From Clostridiales bacterium (GTDB taxonomy: Bacteria > Bacillota > Peptococcia > Peptococcales > Peptococcaceae): DNA of 8,298 nucleotides. Each line of letters begins with the position of its first letter. Position 1 is the first letter of the stretch. The position numbers were made by a program, and so were the translations under genes. The stretch lies in NCBI GenBank assembly GCA_003343815.1, contig QAKL01000140.1, positions 1-8,298 of the forward strand, given 5' to 3'. Below are positions 1 through 7,148 of this stretch, piece by piece. A model generated the notes under the pieces. That model was not told the DNA's origin, did not search any database, and worked only from the letters and a program-made list of their open reading frames with translations.

Positions 1-1621
1 TCTGCGCATGGTGACGCTGGAGGGCGAAATTATCACCCCCGGCGGTGCGATGACCGGTGGCAGTACCTCGAGCCAAAAGGGAGGCATCTTGCTGCGCTTG
101 CGGCAGATCGAGGAATTAAAAGAGGAAAGCGCGAAATTAAAGCTTGATTTGATTGCTGCTGAGCAAAAGAACAAAACTTTAGCGGCGGATTTGGAAAGTT
201 TGCGTCAAAATCAAGTTGCAATGACCGCGCAAAAAGAGCAGTATGCCAAAGACGAGCTTTTAGCTGTAAATGCTTTGGCACAGCTGAAAAAAGAGCAGGA
301 GCGCTTGAAAGCGGATATTTCGCTGGAAAAATTTGAGCAGGCAGAGGCTCAAAATATCCTTTCGCAAAGTAAGACGGAAATTGCAGCGATTGAGATAGAG
401 TTAGACTTGCTCGTCAAACGGTTGGCGCAAAGGCAAACGCAGGAAAACTCCCGCAAGGAAGAAATAGAGCGTTTGGAAAAGGAATTGGCAGCGTGTCAGC
501 AAAAGCGCCACGACCAAGAAATATTGACCACCCAGCTCAAAGAGCGCTTGCAGGCGATAAGCGAGCAAAAAAGTGCAAGCGAGCAGCAGTTAGCGAGCTA
601 TGAGACGCAGATTAATGAAAAAATTGCCGAAAAAGAGGAAAAAGAGCAGCTTATAGCGCAAACAAGCGCCGATTTAGCAATCAATGCGGAAAAAAGCGCT
701 CAATTAAAGCAAGAATTTTTTTCTTCCAAGCAAAAAATAGAAATTTTGCGTGCTTCGCGCGAGGATTTACGCTTAATTATCGAGAAAAATGAAGAAATTT
801 TACGCGAAAAACAAAAGCTCGTGCAAAATTGGCAGGAGAAAAAATTTCAAACCGAGCTGGAATTGAACAAATATAAGAATCGCTTGGAAGTATTGGAGCG
901 CAATTTAGCGCAGAATTATGAGTGCACCTACGAAGAAGGGCTTTTAAGCAAAATCGAGATTACTGACGAAGCGCAAGCGCGCAAGGATGCAGCTAAGCTC
1001 AAAAGCAAGATCAACGCCCTTGGTAATATTAATTTTGCGGCGATCGAGGAGTATGATGAGGTTAAAAATCGTTTGGAGTTCTTGGAGGGACAGCTGGCAG
1101 ATCTGACTGAGGCGAAGGCTTCGCTGGATAAAGTCATCAAGGATATGGAGCAAATCATGGCGAAAAAATTCCGCGAGACGTATGTCGTGGTTAATCAGAT
1201 ATTCAGCGAAGTATTCGCGACGATGTTTGGCGGCGGCGAGGCACGCTTGCAATTATCCAATCCTAATGATTATTTAAAAACAGGCGTAGAAATCATGGTG
1301 CGCCCGCCGGGGAAAAAAGAGCAGAATTTATCGCTTTTATCCGGCGGCGAGCGTGCGATGACGGCCATTGCGCTTTTGTTTGCGCTGTTAAATGTCCGTC
1401 CCAGTCCGTTTTGCGTGCTGGATGAAATCGAGGCGGCTTTAGACGAGGTTAATGTTGAGAGGTTCGCCAAATTTATCAAAGAATATACGAAAAAGAGCCA
1501 GTTTATCGTCATTTCACACCGCAAAGGCACTATGGAGGCTGCCGACGTGCTTTACGGCGTATCAATGGAAAATGACGGCGTGTCCAAGCTGGTCTCGGTA
1601 CGTTTAGAGGATTACGCATAA
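1..1621 (+). CDS. smc: Chromosome partition protein SMC, C-terminal part (5' end outside window)
   Basis: SMC is the ATPase core of the bacterial condensin that compacts and segregates the chromosome with ScpA and ScpB. The open frame runs in from the left edge (first full codon at 2), so the ATG at 8 is internal, not a start. Counting from that Met as 1, the end of the hinge is seen as GGAMTGG (12-18). A long Glu/Lys/Gln-rich coiled coil follows (about 30-320), then the C-terminal head half with ALGNINFAAIEEYDEV (337-352). Next come the ABC signature LSGGE (444-448), Walker B CVLDE with D472 and catalytic E473, the D-loop ALDEVNV, and the switch-histidine segment FIVISHRKGTMEAADVLYG. The usual family forms are ALDEANV and V(I/V)THRKG, so the Ala-to-Val and Thr-to-Ser changes are mild. 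The N-terminal Walker A half is not visible. ftsY follows 22 bp downstream. Identification is very secure. Confidence 0.97.
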   Translation, partial: LRMVTLEGEIITPGGAMTGGSTSSQKGGILLRLRQIEELKEESAKLKLDLIAAEQKNKTLAADLESLRQNQVAMTAQKEQYAKDELLAVNALAQLKKEQERLKADISLEKFEQAEAQNILSQSKTEIAAIEIELDLLVKRLAQRQTQENSRKEEIERLEKELAACQQKRHDQEILTTQLKERLQAISEQKSASEQQLASYETQINEKIAEKEEKEQLIAQTSADLAINAEKSAQLKQEFFSSKQKIEILRASREDLRLIIEKNEEILREKQKLVQNWQEKKFQTELELNKYKNRLEVLERNLAQNYECTYEEGLLSKIEITDEAQARKDAAKLKSKINALGNINFAAIEEYDEVKNRLEFLEGQLADLTEAKASLDKVIKDMEQIMAKKFRETYVVVNQIFSEVFATMFGGGEARLQLSNPNDYLKTGVEIMVRPPGKKEQNLSLLSGGERAMTAIALLFALLNVRPSPFCVLDEIEAALDEVNVERFAKFIKEYTKKSQFIVISHRKGTMEAADVLYGVSMENDGVSKLVSVRLEDYA

Positions 1622-1629
1622 AAATTTGT

Positions 1630-1637
1630 AAGGAGAG
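1630..1637 (+). promoter_or_regulatory. Ribosome binding site of ftsY
   Basis: AAGGAGAG lies 6 nt before the ATG at 1644, in the 22-bp gap after smc. It is a strong Shine-Dalgarno and fixes the ftsY start. The gap has no room for a separate promoter, which supports co-transcription with smc. Confidence 0.85.
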
Positions 1638-1643
1638 AGAGTA

Positions 1644-2615
1644 ATGGGATTTTTTTCGAGATTTCGCGGGAAAAAAGAGGAAACCGTGCAGGAGGAACAG
1701 CTGAATTTAGGTATGGAGAAAACCCGCCAGGGCTTCGTCAGCAAGGTGTTCGGCATTTTTGGCGGTAAGGAAATTGACGACGATTTGTACGAGGAATTAG
1801 AGGAGGCCTTGATCGCCGGCGATGTCGGTGTAGAAACGGCATTGGAAATCACCGAACGCTTGCGCAATCGCGCGAAAGCCGATAAAATTAAATATGCGGC
1901 AGATTTAAAAGAGGCATTAGCTGAAGAAATTGCCGATTTGTTGGGCAGTGAGCCTGAGCCGCTTAATTTAGTGCGCGGTGAGTTAAATATTATCTTGGTA
2001 GTCGGTGTAAACGGCGTCGGCAAAACGACCAATATCGGCAAAATCGCCAATTTGCTGAAAAAAGACGATTACAAGGTAATTTTAGGCGCAGCCGATACAT
2101 TTAGAGCGGCGGCGAGCGACCAATTAAAAATCTGGGGCGAGCGCGTCGGCGTAGATGTCATCGCTCATCAAGAGGGCGCCGACCCGGCGGCAGTCGTTTT
2201 TGATGCGATCGCTGCGGCGAAAAACCGCAAAGCAGAAGTGTTGATTATTGATACGGCGGGACGACTGCAGAATAAGGCTAATTTGATGAACGAATTAAGC
2301 AAAATCCGCAAAGTCATCGACCGCGAAGCCAACGGTGCTTTGAAAGAAGTATTGCTGGTTTTAGACGCGACTACCGGACAAAACGCTTTGTCGCAGGCGA
2401 AAACTTTCGGCGAAGCTACGGGAATTACGGGCGTAGTTTTGACCAAGCTGGACGGTACAGCCAAAGGCGGCGTGGTATTAGGCATAAAATCGCAGTATGA
2501 TCTGCCGGTGAAATTTATCGGCATAGGCGAGCAGGTGGATAATCTGCAAGTTTTTGATCCGCAAAGCTTTGCCCATGCGCTCTTTATGGAGCAGGCAGAG
2601 GAGGCGGCAGAGTGA
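1644..2615 (+). CDS. ftsY: Signal recognition particle receptor FtsY
   Basis: FtsY is the SRP receptor GTPase. It docks ribosome–SRP complexes at the inner face of the membrane so that membrane proteins reach SecYEG during translation. The 323-residue product begins MGFFSRFRG and has only a short acidic A region (about 1-25) before the N domain (about 26-105), as is usual in Bacillota and unlike the long acidic domain of E. coli. The NG GTPase motifs are all present: G1 GVNGVGKTT (121-129), DTFRAAA (151-157), DTAGR (203-207), TKLDG (267-271) and the closing loop FIGIGEQVDNLQVFD (291-305). The start is set by AAGGAGAG 6 nt upstream. The gene sits between smc and mtaD and its stop overlaps the mtaD GTG. 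In Bacillus the gene after ftsY is ylxM-ffh; here it is an amidohydrolase. Confidence 0.98.
   Translation: MGFFSRFRGKKEETVQEEQLNLGMEKTRQGFVSKVFGIFGGKEIDDDLYEELEEALIAGDVGVETALEITERLRNRAKADKIKYAADLKEALAEEIADLLGSEPEPLNLVRGELNIILVVGVNGVGKTTNIGKIANLLKKDDYKVILGAADTFRAAASDQLKIWGERVGVDVIAHQEGADPAAVVFDAIAAAKNRKAEVLIIDTAGRLQNKANLMNELSKIRKVIDREANGALKEVLLVLDATTGQNALSQAKTFGEATGITGVVLTKLDGTAKGGVVLGIKSQYDLPVKFIGIGEQVDNLQVFDPQSFAHALFMEQAEEAAE
2597..2615 (+). promoter_or_regulatory. Internal Shine-Dalgarno and GTGA stop/start overlap (ftsY–mtaD coupling)
   Basis: AGAGGAGG (2597-2604) lies inside the last ftsY codons, 7 nt before the GTG at 2612. GTG and the ftsY TGA share bases as GTGA. This is the classic arrangement for translational coupling. 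No ATG near the 5' end gives a better match to the family N-terminus (SILIKNAQVLPM), so GTG is the likely start. Confidence 0.85.
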
Positions 2616-3904
2616 GTATTTTAATCAAAAATGCACAGGTTTTGCCGATGACTGCGGAGGAAATCATTTGCGGCGATATTTTGATCGCAGGCGATAAAAT
2701 TGCGGCGATAGGCGTGGTGGATCCTGCGCTTATTAGCGGAGAGGAAAAAATTATCAATGCCGAGGGGCATTTAGCGATGCCGGGGTTGATTAATGCTCAT
2801 ACGCACGCGGCGATGACGCTATTGCGCAGCTATGCCGATGATTTGGAGCTGATGAGCTGGCTTAATGACGAGATTTGGCCGGCTGAGGATAAAATGGGTG
2901 CCGAGGATATTTACTGGGGGACGATGTTGGCAATCGCCGAAATGATTCGAGGCGGTACGACAACATTTGCTGATATGTACGGTCCTTTTATGGAGAAAGT
3001 CGCGCAGGCTGTGACTGAAAGTGGCATCCGCGCCAATTTAGCCCGCGGCTGCGTCGGTGTTTCTGATCCAAACGAGCAGAAAATTGCCGAAAATATCGCA
3101 CTTTATGAGGAATATAATAATAGCGCCGATGGGCGCATCAAAGTTTGGTTCGGACCGCACGCACCGTACACCTGCTCGAGTGCTTATTTAGAAAAATTGG
3201 CACAAGCCGCTTGGGATCACCATAGTGGCATCCATGTGCATTTATCGGAAACCAAGGACGAGCTGCGGCAAATCAGAGAAAATTACAATCTTTCGCCTGT
3301 AGAGTATTTGGCTAAGGTTGGTATCTTTGACGGACCGTGCTTAGCCGCGCATGGGGTATGGCTGAATGATGAGGAAATCGCATATTTAGCCGAGCGCAGG
3401 GTAAGCGTCGTGCATAATGCGGTGAGCAATATGAAGCTTTCCTCCGGTGCCGCACCGGTGGCGAAAATGCTGAAAATGGGCTTAAACGTGGGCTTGGGCA
3501 CGGACGGTGCCTCGAGCAACAATAGTTTAGATATGTTTAAGGAAATGTCGACTGCAGCTTATTTAAGCAAGCTGGCTACGATGGAGCCGACGTCGGTGAA
3601 AGCGTTTGAAGCTTTACAAATGGCGACTATAGGCAGCGCGCGGGCGCTTGGTTGGGATAAGGAAATCGGCACCTTGGAAGTAGGGAAGAAAGCCGATTTA
3701 ATTTTAGTCGATCTTATCGCGCCGCATTTCTGCCCGTGGAATAACTCCATCGCCGATTTGGTTTATTCGGCGAAAAGTACAGACGTGACGCACACGATCG
3801 TAAACGGGAAACTTTTGATGGAAAATCGCGAGCTACTGACTCTGGATCTGCCCTTAATCATGAAAAATGCGCAAAAATGCGCCAAACGCATCACTACTAA
3901 ATAA
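2612..3904 (+). CDS. mtaD: 5-methylthioadenosine / S-adenosylhomocysteine deaminase (amidohydrolase family)
   Basis: This is a cytoplasmic metal-dependent amidohydrolase of the ATZ/TRZ–MtaD group. The family deaminates S-adenosylhomocysteine, methylthioadenosine or adenosine to the inosine forms, clearing by-products of methylation. The 430 residues match the family length. Visible motifs are the metal ligands NAHTH (H63, H65), HVHLSET (H210 ligand, E213 catalytic), AAHGVW (H247) and GLGTDGASSNNSLDMF (D298 ligand), plus VVHNAVSNMKLSSG (266-279). The C-terminal segment IGTLEVGKKADLILVDL belongs to the outer beta-sandwich domain. The usual HNPxSN or HCPxSN is HNAVSN here, so the Pro is missing. 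Exact substrate cannot be told from sequence; relatives are often misnamed chlorohydrolases. The gene is coupled to ftsY by a GTGA overlap and is followed after 4 bp by an intrinsic terminator, so it appears to be the last gene of the smc operon. Confidence 0.9.
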   Translation: MSILIKNAQVLPMTAEEIICGDILIAGDKIAAIGVVDPALISGEEKIINAEGHLAMPGLINAHTHAAMTLLRSYADDLELMSWLNDEIWPAEDKMGAEDIYWGTMLAIAEMIRGGTTTFADMYGPFMEKVAQAVTESGIRANLARGCVGVSDPNEQKIAENIALYEEYNNSADGRIKVWFGPHAPYTCSSAYLEKLAQAAWDHHSGIHVHLSETKDELRQIRENYNLSPVEYLAKVGIFDGPCLAAHGVWLNDEEIAYLAERRVSVVHNAVSNMKLSSGAAPVAKMLKMGLNVGLGTDGASSNNSLDMFKEMSTAAYLSKLATMEPTSVKAFEALQMATIGSARALGWDKEIGTLEVGKKADLILVDLIAPHFCPWNNSIADLVYSAKSTDVTHTIVNGKLLMENRELLTLDLPLIMKNAQKCAKRITTK

Positions 3905-3908
3905 GCAT

Positions 3909-3944
3909 AAAAAACAGCTCATTTTAAAAATGAGCTGTTTTTTT
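3909..3944. terminator. Bidirectional intrinsic terminator between mtaD and the penicillin-binding protein gene
   Basis: AAAACAGCTCAT (3911-3922) pairs perfectly with ATGAGCTGTTTT (3930-3941). Two more A-T pairs outside and two inside give about 16 bp with a 3-nt loop. A run of seven T (3938-3944) follows on the plus strand and six A (3909-3914) precede it, so the hairpin has a U-tract in both directions. It sits in the 45-bp gap between two convergent genes and should stop transcripts from both. Confidence 0.9.
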
Positions 3945-3949
3945 GTCTG

Positions 3950-6838
3950 TTAGTTTACTTGCACAGAGCCGGAGGCACTGATCGGATTTTTACTTGTATC
4001 ATTACGGTCGGAGGCTAAAACCTTATAGTAATAGGTGTGACCACTGGAAACCGAAGTATCAGTGTAGGAGGTTGAAGTAATGACAGTGTCTTTGGCAATC
4101 TGGCTGGAGTTATTAGCGGTAAAATTCGCCGTCTCTCCGCGGAAGATGAAGTATTGATAATTATCCGCTCCGGGAGCGCTCCACTGCAAGGTAACGCTGC
4201 CAGCGGAGGAAGAGAGACTTAAATTAAGCGAGCCTGTAGAAGTTTGTTGATTTCCACCGCTGGGTTTGGACGGAGTAGAGGTATTGCCGTTTACAGGAGT
4301 GGCAGGACCGCTATAGCTTGAGCCGGCAATCGAAAGCTCATTGGAGGCGCTGATCGGCGCATTGGTTGCCTTGCTGTAGGCTACGACGTAATAATAGTAA
4401 ACCTGCGAGCCGTCAATGCTGTCGGTATAAGCGTATCCGTCGGTTTGCGTCAGGAGATTAGCCGAGGAGGCATTAAAGCCTGAAGAAGTGCCGCGGTGCA
4501 ATTCATAAAAGACATTGTCGCCTAAGCTGTTCCAGCTTAATTCGACATTATTACCGTTTAAGGTAGCGTGTAATGTCAAAGTTTTACTTGAGGAATGGCT
4601 GCTGTTATGAATCGTACAAGGCTCGGGAACTTCTAAAGCGCTGTCAGCGGGAGCGGAGACACCCTGGGCGATGTTATTCTGCCAGGGGACTTCTCTTTGG
4701 AGGAATACCTTGCTTACAGGCTCACCGGGGCAATACTCGGTGTATAAACCTCCTGATTCGGCGCAGACATTGCGGCTGACCCAAACTTTAGAAGTTTCTT
4801 TCGGCACAGTCGAGGTGGTGAATAATTCGCTGCGCTGATATTCAGCAGGGGTTAATTCGCTCGGCAAAAGCCCTGATTTGGTATCGATTGTGACCGAAAC
4901 GACGTCGCTCGGCTTGTTGAAATCTTTCACGGCTAAACCTTGATGTGCATACTCCATAATTGCCTTAAAGACAGGGCCGCAGCTGCCGCCGGCGCTTTTA
5001 ATGGAGTTAATCTGTTTCGGCTGATCGTAGCCCATCCACACGACGCAAGCGTACTGCGGTGTGTAGCCGGCGAACCAGTAATCTTTGCGGTCGGTGGTCG
5101 TACCGGTTTTACCGGCGGTCGGTCGACCGGATAATTTGGCGCGGGAGCCGGTACCGCCGGACTCGCCGCAAACGCTGACCAAGCTGCTATTGACCATATA
5201 GGCGGTCGATTCTTTCATGGCGACGTGCATTTCCTGTTTGTGCTCATATAAAACGACACCGTTCATATTTTCAATTTTGGTAATAGTGTAGGGCTTGATA
5301 TAAACGCCGTCATTGGCGCAAGCCGAGTAAGCTCCTGCCAATTCCAAAGGACTCATGCCTTTGGTCAAGCCGCCTAAAGCCAAGGATAAGTTTTTATCGT
5401 TAGCCGCGCCGCTTGGCACTAAGGTGGTGACACCTAAATTTTCGACAAATTTATAGCAAGTGTCCACGCCGATTTGCTCCATGACTTTGACGGCAACGGT
5501 GTTGACAGAACCTTTGATCGCCTCACGATAGGTCATTAATCCTTTGCAGGCGCGGGTGAAGTTATTGAATACATGGCCGTTATAATTCACCGGGTAGTCA
5601 TCCATGACCGATCCCGGAGAGTAGCCTGCCTCAAAAGCAGGGGCGTATACGGCAACGGGCTTGATTGAGGAGCCGGTCTGACGGGTAATTTGCGTGACAC
5701 GGTTTAACTGACGCTCGCCGCTCACATGACGGCCGCCGATCAAGCCGCGGATAGCACCGCTCGAGGGCTCGATCACTACTGCCGAGGACTGGAGCAGATC
5801 TCCGTACTCACTGCGTGGGAAATTGGCATCATTATCGTAATAGCTGTACATATAGCTTTGCAAATTAGGATCCAAAGTAGTGTAGATAACATATCCTCCG
5901 GTATAAAGCTCGGAATCATTATCCTCTATGCCTAACGCGGTCAAAGCCTCCTCGATAACGGTATCGACAAAGGATTGATTGGTTGTGACTAATTGACCTT
6001 CGGCGTTGGTCGTGTGATTTTTATTTAAATTTAAGGTTATTTCGGTAGCTTGAAATTGCTTGCGCTGTTCCTTGGTCAGATAGCCGATATCCTCCATTTG
6101 CGAGAGGACTAAATTACGGCGGGAGAGGGCGTTTTCCGGATAGGATACAGGCGACCATTTGGACGGATTTTGAATCATGCCGACCAAAAGGGCGCTTTCT
6201 TCGATAGTCAAATCTTTGGCAGATTTGCTGAAAAATTCGTTAGCCGCTGCCTCGATGCCGTATGCGCCGCGGCCAAAGTAAGCGCGGTTTAAGTAGAAGG
6301 TGATAATTTCATCTTTGGAATACATTTTGTCCAATTTTAACGCTAATGCTGCCTCGCGGATTTTGCGGGTATAGGATTTTTCACTGCGGTCCAATAAGAC
6401 CAAGCCGACTAATTGCTGATCGATGGTACTGCCTCCTTGGACAGTGCGGCCGGCTTTTAAATTGGCGAGCATCGCGCCGCCGATACGGATCACATCCACA
6501 CCGTTATGATCATAAAAGCGCTGATCCTCGATCGCGACTAAACCCGCGATAGCGTTTGGTGATATTTCGTCAAAAGTGACAGGGATACGGTTTTCGGCTG
6601 AATTTAGCTTTTCTACATAATTACCGTCTTTGTCCATAATTTTAGTAGTGACGGAATAATTGTTGAAATCGACTCCCTCAATATCCGGCAAATCTTTTAG
6701 AGCATGGACTGTAAAACCCAAGATTATGCCGCCTGCAATTACCATTAAAACCAAAGCAGCAAAAATCGCGGTCCTTAACCAGTTAACTTTATATTTTTTC
6801 TTAGTTTTCTGCAGTTTTTTGTCTGTTCTTGATGGCAT
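3950..6838 (-). CDS. ponA: Bifunctional class A penicillin-binding protein (PBP1A type) with two C-terminal FN3 domains
   Basis: The protein polymerises lipid II into glycan strands and cross-links the peptides outside the membrane. It has 962 residues: a basic cytoplasmic tail (1-20), one membrane anchor (about 22-46), a GT51 glycosyltransferase (about 65-240), a transpeptidase (about 345-635) and a C-terminal extension. GT51 motifs are EDQRFYDHNG with catalytic E104, QGGSTIDQQL (134-143), RKIRE (158-162) and YFGRGAYGIEAAA (187-199). Transpeptidase motifs are SSIK with nucleophile S390, SVN (444-446) and KTGT (577-580). A Cys pair (C692, C703) flanks a segment also seen in clostridial relatives. 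The extension holds FN3 domains at about 753-838 and 871-962, joined by a Ser/Thr/Pro/Gly-rich linker. The start is set by AAGGAGG (6846-6852) 7 nt upstream. The symbol is by analogy with Bacillus PonA, which also ends in an FN3-like domain. It stands alone, convergent to mtaD and divergent from the reductase. Confidence 0.95.
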   Translation of the reverse strand: MPSRTDKKLQKTKKKYKVNWLRTAIFAALVLMVIAGGIILGFTVHALKDLPDIEGVDFNNYSVTTKIMDKDGNYVEKLNSAENRIPVTFDEISPNAIAGLVAIEDQRFYDHNGVDVIRIGGAMLANLKAGRTVQGGSTIDQQLVGLVLLDRSEKSYTRKIREAALALKLDKMYSKDEIITFYLNRAYFGRGAYGIEAAANEFFSKSAKDLTIEESALLVGMIQNPSKWSPVSYPENALSRRNLVLSQMEDIGYLTKEQRKQFQATEITLNLNKNHTTNAEGQLVTTNQSFVDTVIEEALTALGIEDNDSELYTGGYVIYTTLDPNLQSYMYSYYDNDANFPRSEYGDLLQSSAVVIEPSSGAIRGLIGGRHVSGERQLNRVTQITRQTGSSIKPVAVYAPAFEAGYSPGSVMDDYPVNYNGHVFNNFTRACKGLMTYREAIKGSVNTVAVKVMEQIGVDTCYKFVENLGVTTLVPSGAANDKNLSLALGGLTKGMSPLELAGAYSACANDGVYIKPYTITKIENMNGVVLYEHKQEMHVAMKESTAYMVNSSLVSVCGESGGTGSRAKLSGRPTAGKTGTTTDRKDYWFAGYTPQYACVVWMGYDQPKQINSIKSAGGSCGPVFKAIMEYAHQGLAVKDFNKPSDVVSVTIDTKSGLLPSELTPAEYQRSELFTTSTVPKETSKVWVSRNVCAESGGLYTEYCPGEPVSKVFLQREVPWQNNIAQGVSAPADSALEVPEPCTIHNSSHSSSKTLTLHATLNGNNVELSWNSLGDNVFYELHRGTSSGFNASSANLLTQTDGYAYTDSIDGSQVYYYYVVAYSKATNAPISASNELSIAGSSYSGPATPVNGNTSTPSKPSGGNQQTSTGSLNLSLSSSAGSVTLQWSAPGADNYQYFIFRGETANFTANNSSQIAKDTVITSTSYTDTSVSSGHTYYYKVLASDRNDTSKNPISASGSVQVN

Positions 6839-6845
6839 GACAAAA

Positions 6846-6852
6846 CCTCCTT
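6846..6852 (-). promoter_or_regulatory. Ribosome binding site of the penicillin-binding protein gene
   Basis: On the minus strand AAGGAGG lies 7 nt before the ATG at 6838. It is a near-perfect Shine-Dalgarno. A CTCCT in the upstream hairpin (6871-6875) could pair with its AGGAG, a possible but unproven way to hide the site. Confidence 0.88.
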
Positions 6853-6864
6853 AATAGCGCATGT

Positions 6865-6937
6865 CTTTTGAGGAGTAAAAAAGTTTAAATCCTCAAAAGT
6901 TAGGCTTTAATTATTGTAAATGTAAAAATTAAAGCCT
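6865..6937 (-). promoter_or_regulatory. Tandem hairpin leader of the penicillin-binding protein mRNA
   Basis: Two perfect inverted repeats lie back to back just upstream of the Shine-Dalgarno. In minus-strand order the first pairs AGGCTTTAATT (6927-6937) with AATTAAAGCCT (6902-6912): 11 bp and a 14-nt loop. Two bases later CTTTTGAGGA (6890-6899) pairs with TCCTCAAAAG (6865-6874): 10 bp and a 15-nt loop. Twelve bases separate the second hairpin from the ribosome binding site. Neither hairpin is followed by a clear U-tract, so they do not look like terminators. They may stabilise the mRNA, bind a protein or modulate translation. Structure is seen in the sequence; function is inference. I do not recognise a known riboswitch. 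Confidence 0.6.
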
Positions 6938-6946
6938 CAAAGATAA

Positions 6947-6974
6947 AAGATACCAAAGCAGTATTTTACGTCAA
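6947..6974 (-). promoter_or_regulatory. Proximal promoter (P2) of the penicillin-binding protein gene
   Basis: On the minus strand the -35 is TTGACG (6969-6974, five of six consensus bases) and the -10 is TATCTT (6947-6952, four of six). The spacer is 16 bp, and TG one base before the -10 makes it an extended -10. Transcription would start near 6940, almost exactly at the foot of the first leader hairpin, giving a 5' UTR of about 100 nt. Confidence 0.55.
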
Positions 6975-7072
6975 TATTTTCTTTAACAAAAATAGAATCC
7001 CCTCTCAAAAAATAAAAATTTTTTAAACTTCCCTTGAGATTTTTGCGTGCGGAAGATAAAAAACACGATATA

Positions 7073-7101
7073 ATTATAATGTATCTTGCCCGTAATGTCA
7101 A
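7073..7101 (-). promoter_or_regulatory. Distal promoter (P1) with perfect consensus, reading toward the penicillin-binding protein gene
   Basis: On the minus strand TTGACA (7096-7101) and TATAAT (7073-7078) are both perfect sigma-A hexamers with the optimal 17-bp spacer. The predicted start is near 7066, which gives a 5' UTR of about 228 nt that passes through P2 and both hairpins. It is the strongest-looking promoter in the window. It overlaps the plus-strand TATAAT repeats at 7069-7080 and may interfere with the divergent reductase promoter about 50 bp away. Confidence 0.75.
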
Positions 7102-7148
7102 TATTTATCTCTCCTGCCAGCAGCTCGATGTAAAATTAAAGAAAAAAC

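Noticed and set aside
8..1621. ATG at 8 as a true gene start
   Set aside because: The residues around it are the interior of the SMC hinge, the frame is open to the window edge, and no ribosome binding site precedes it.
1604..2050. 148-residue open frame on the minus strand opposite ftsY
   Set aside because: It is a Ser/Pro/Lys-rich shadow frame fully antisense to an unmistakable FtsY, with no family resemblance. The same holds for the other short antisense frames over smc, mtaD, the penicillin-binding protein and the reductase.
6851..6862. Four-codon frame ATG CGC TAT TAA on the minus strand whose stop overlaps the pbp Shine-Dalgarno
   Set aside because: No ribosome binding site precedes it; a frame this short is expected by chance.
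7003..7039. TCTCAA/TTGAGA inverted repeat around an A/T-tract as a terminator or operator
   Set aside because: It is only 6 bp with a 25-nt loop in very AT-rich DNA, so it is not distinguishable from chance.
7069..7080. Two abutting TATAAT hexamers on the plus strand as tandem promoters for the reductase
   Set aside because: No -35 lies at 16-18 bp: TTGCGT at 7043-7048 is 20 bp away and TTGAGA at 7034-7039 is 29 bp away. The same bases form the -10 of the perfect minus-strand promoter. The site at 7149-7178 has better geometry for the reductase.
7095..7133. 12-codon ORF upstream of the reductase as a leader peptide
   Set aside because: It has no Shine-Dalgarno and lies upstream of the predicted reductase transcription start.
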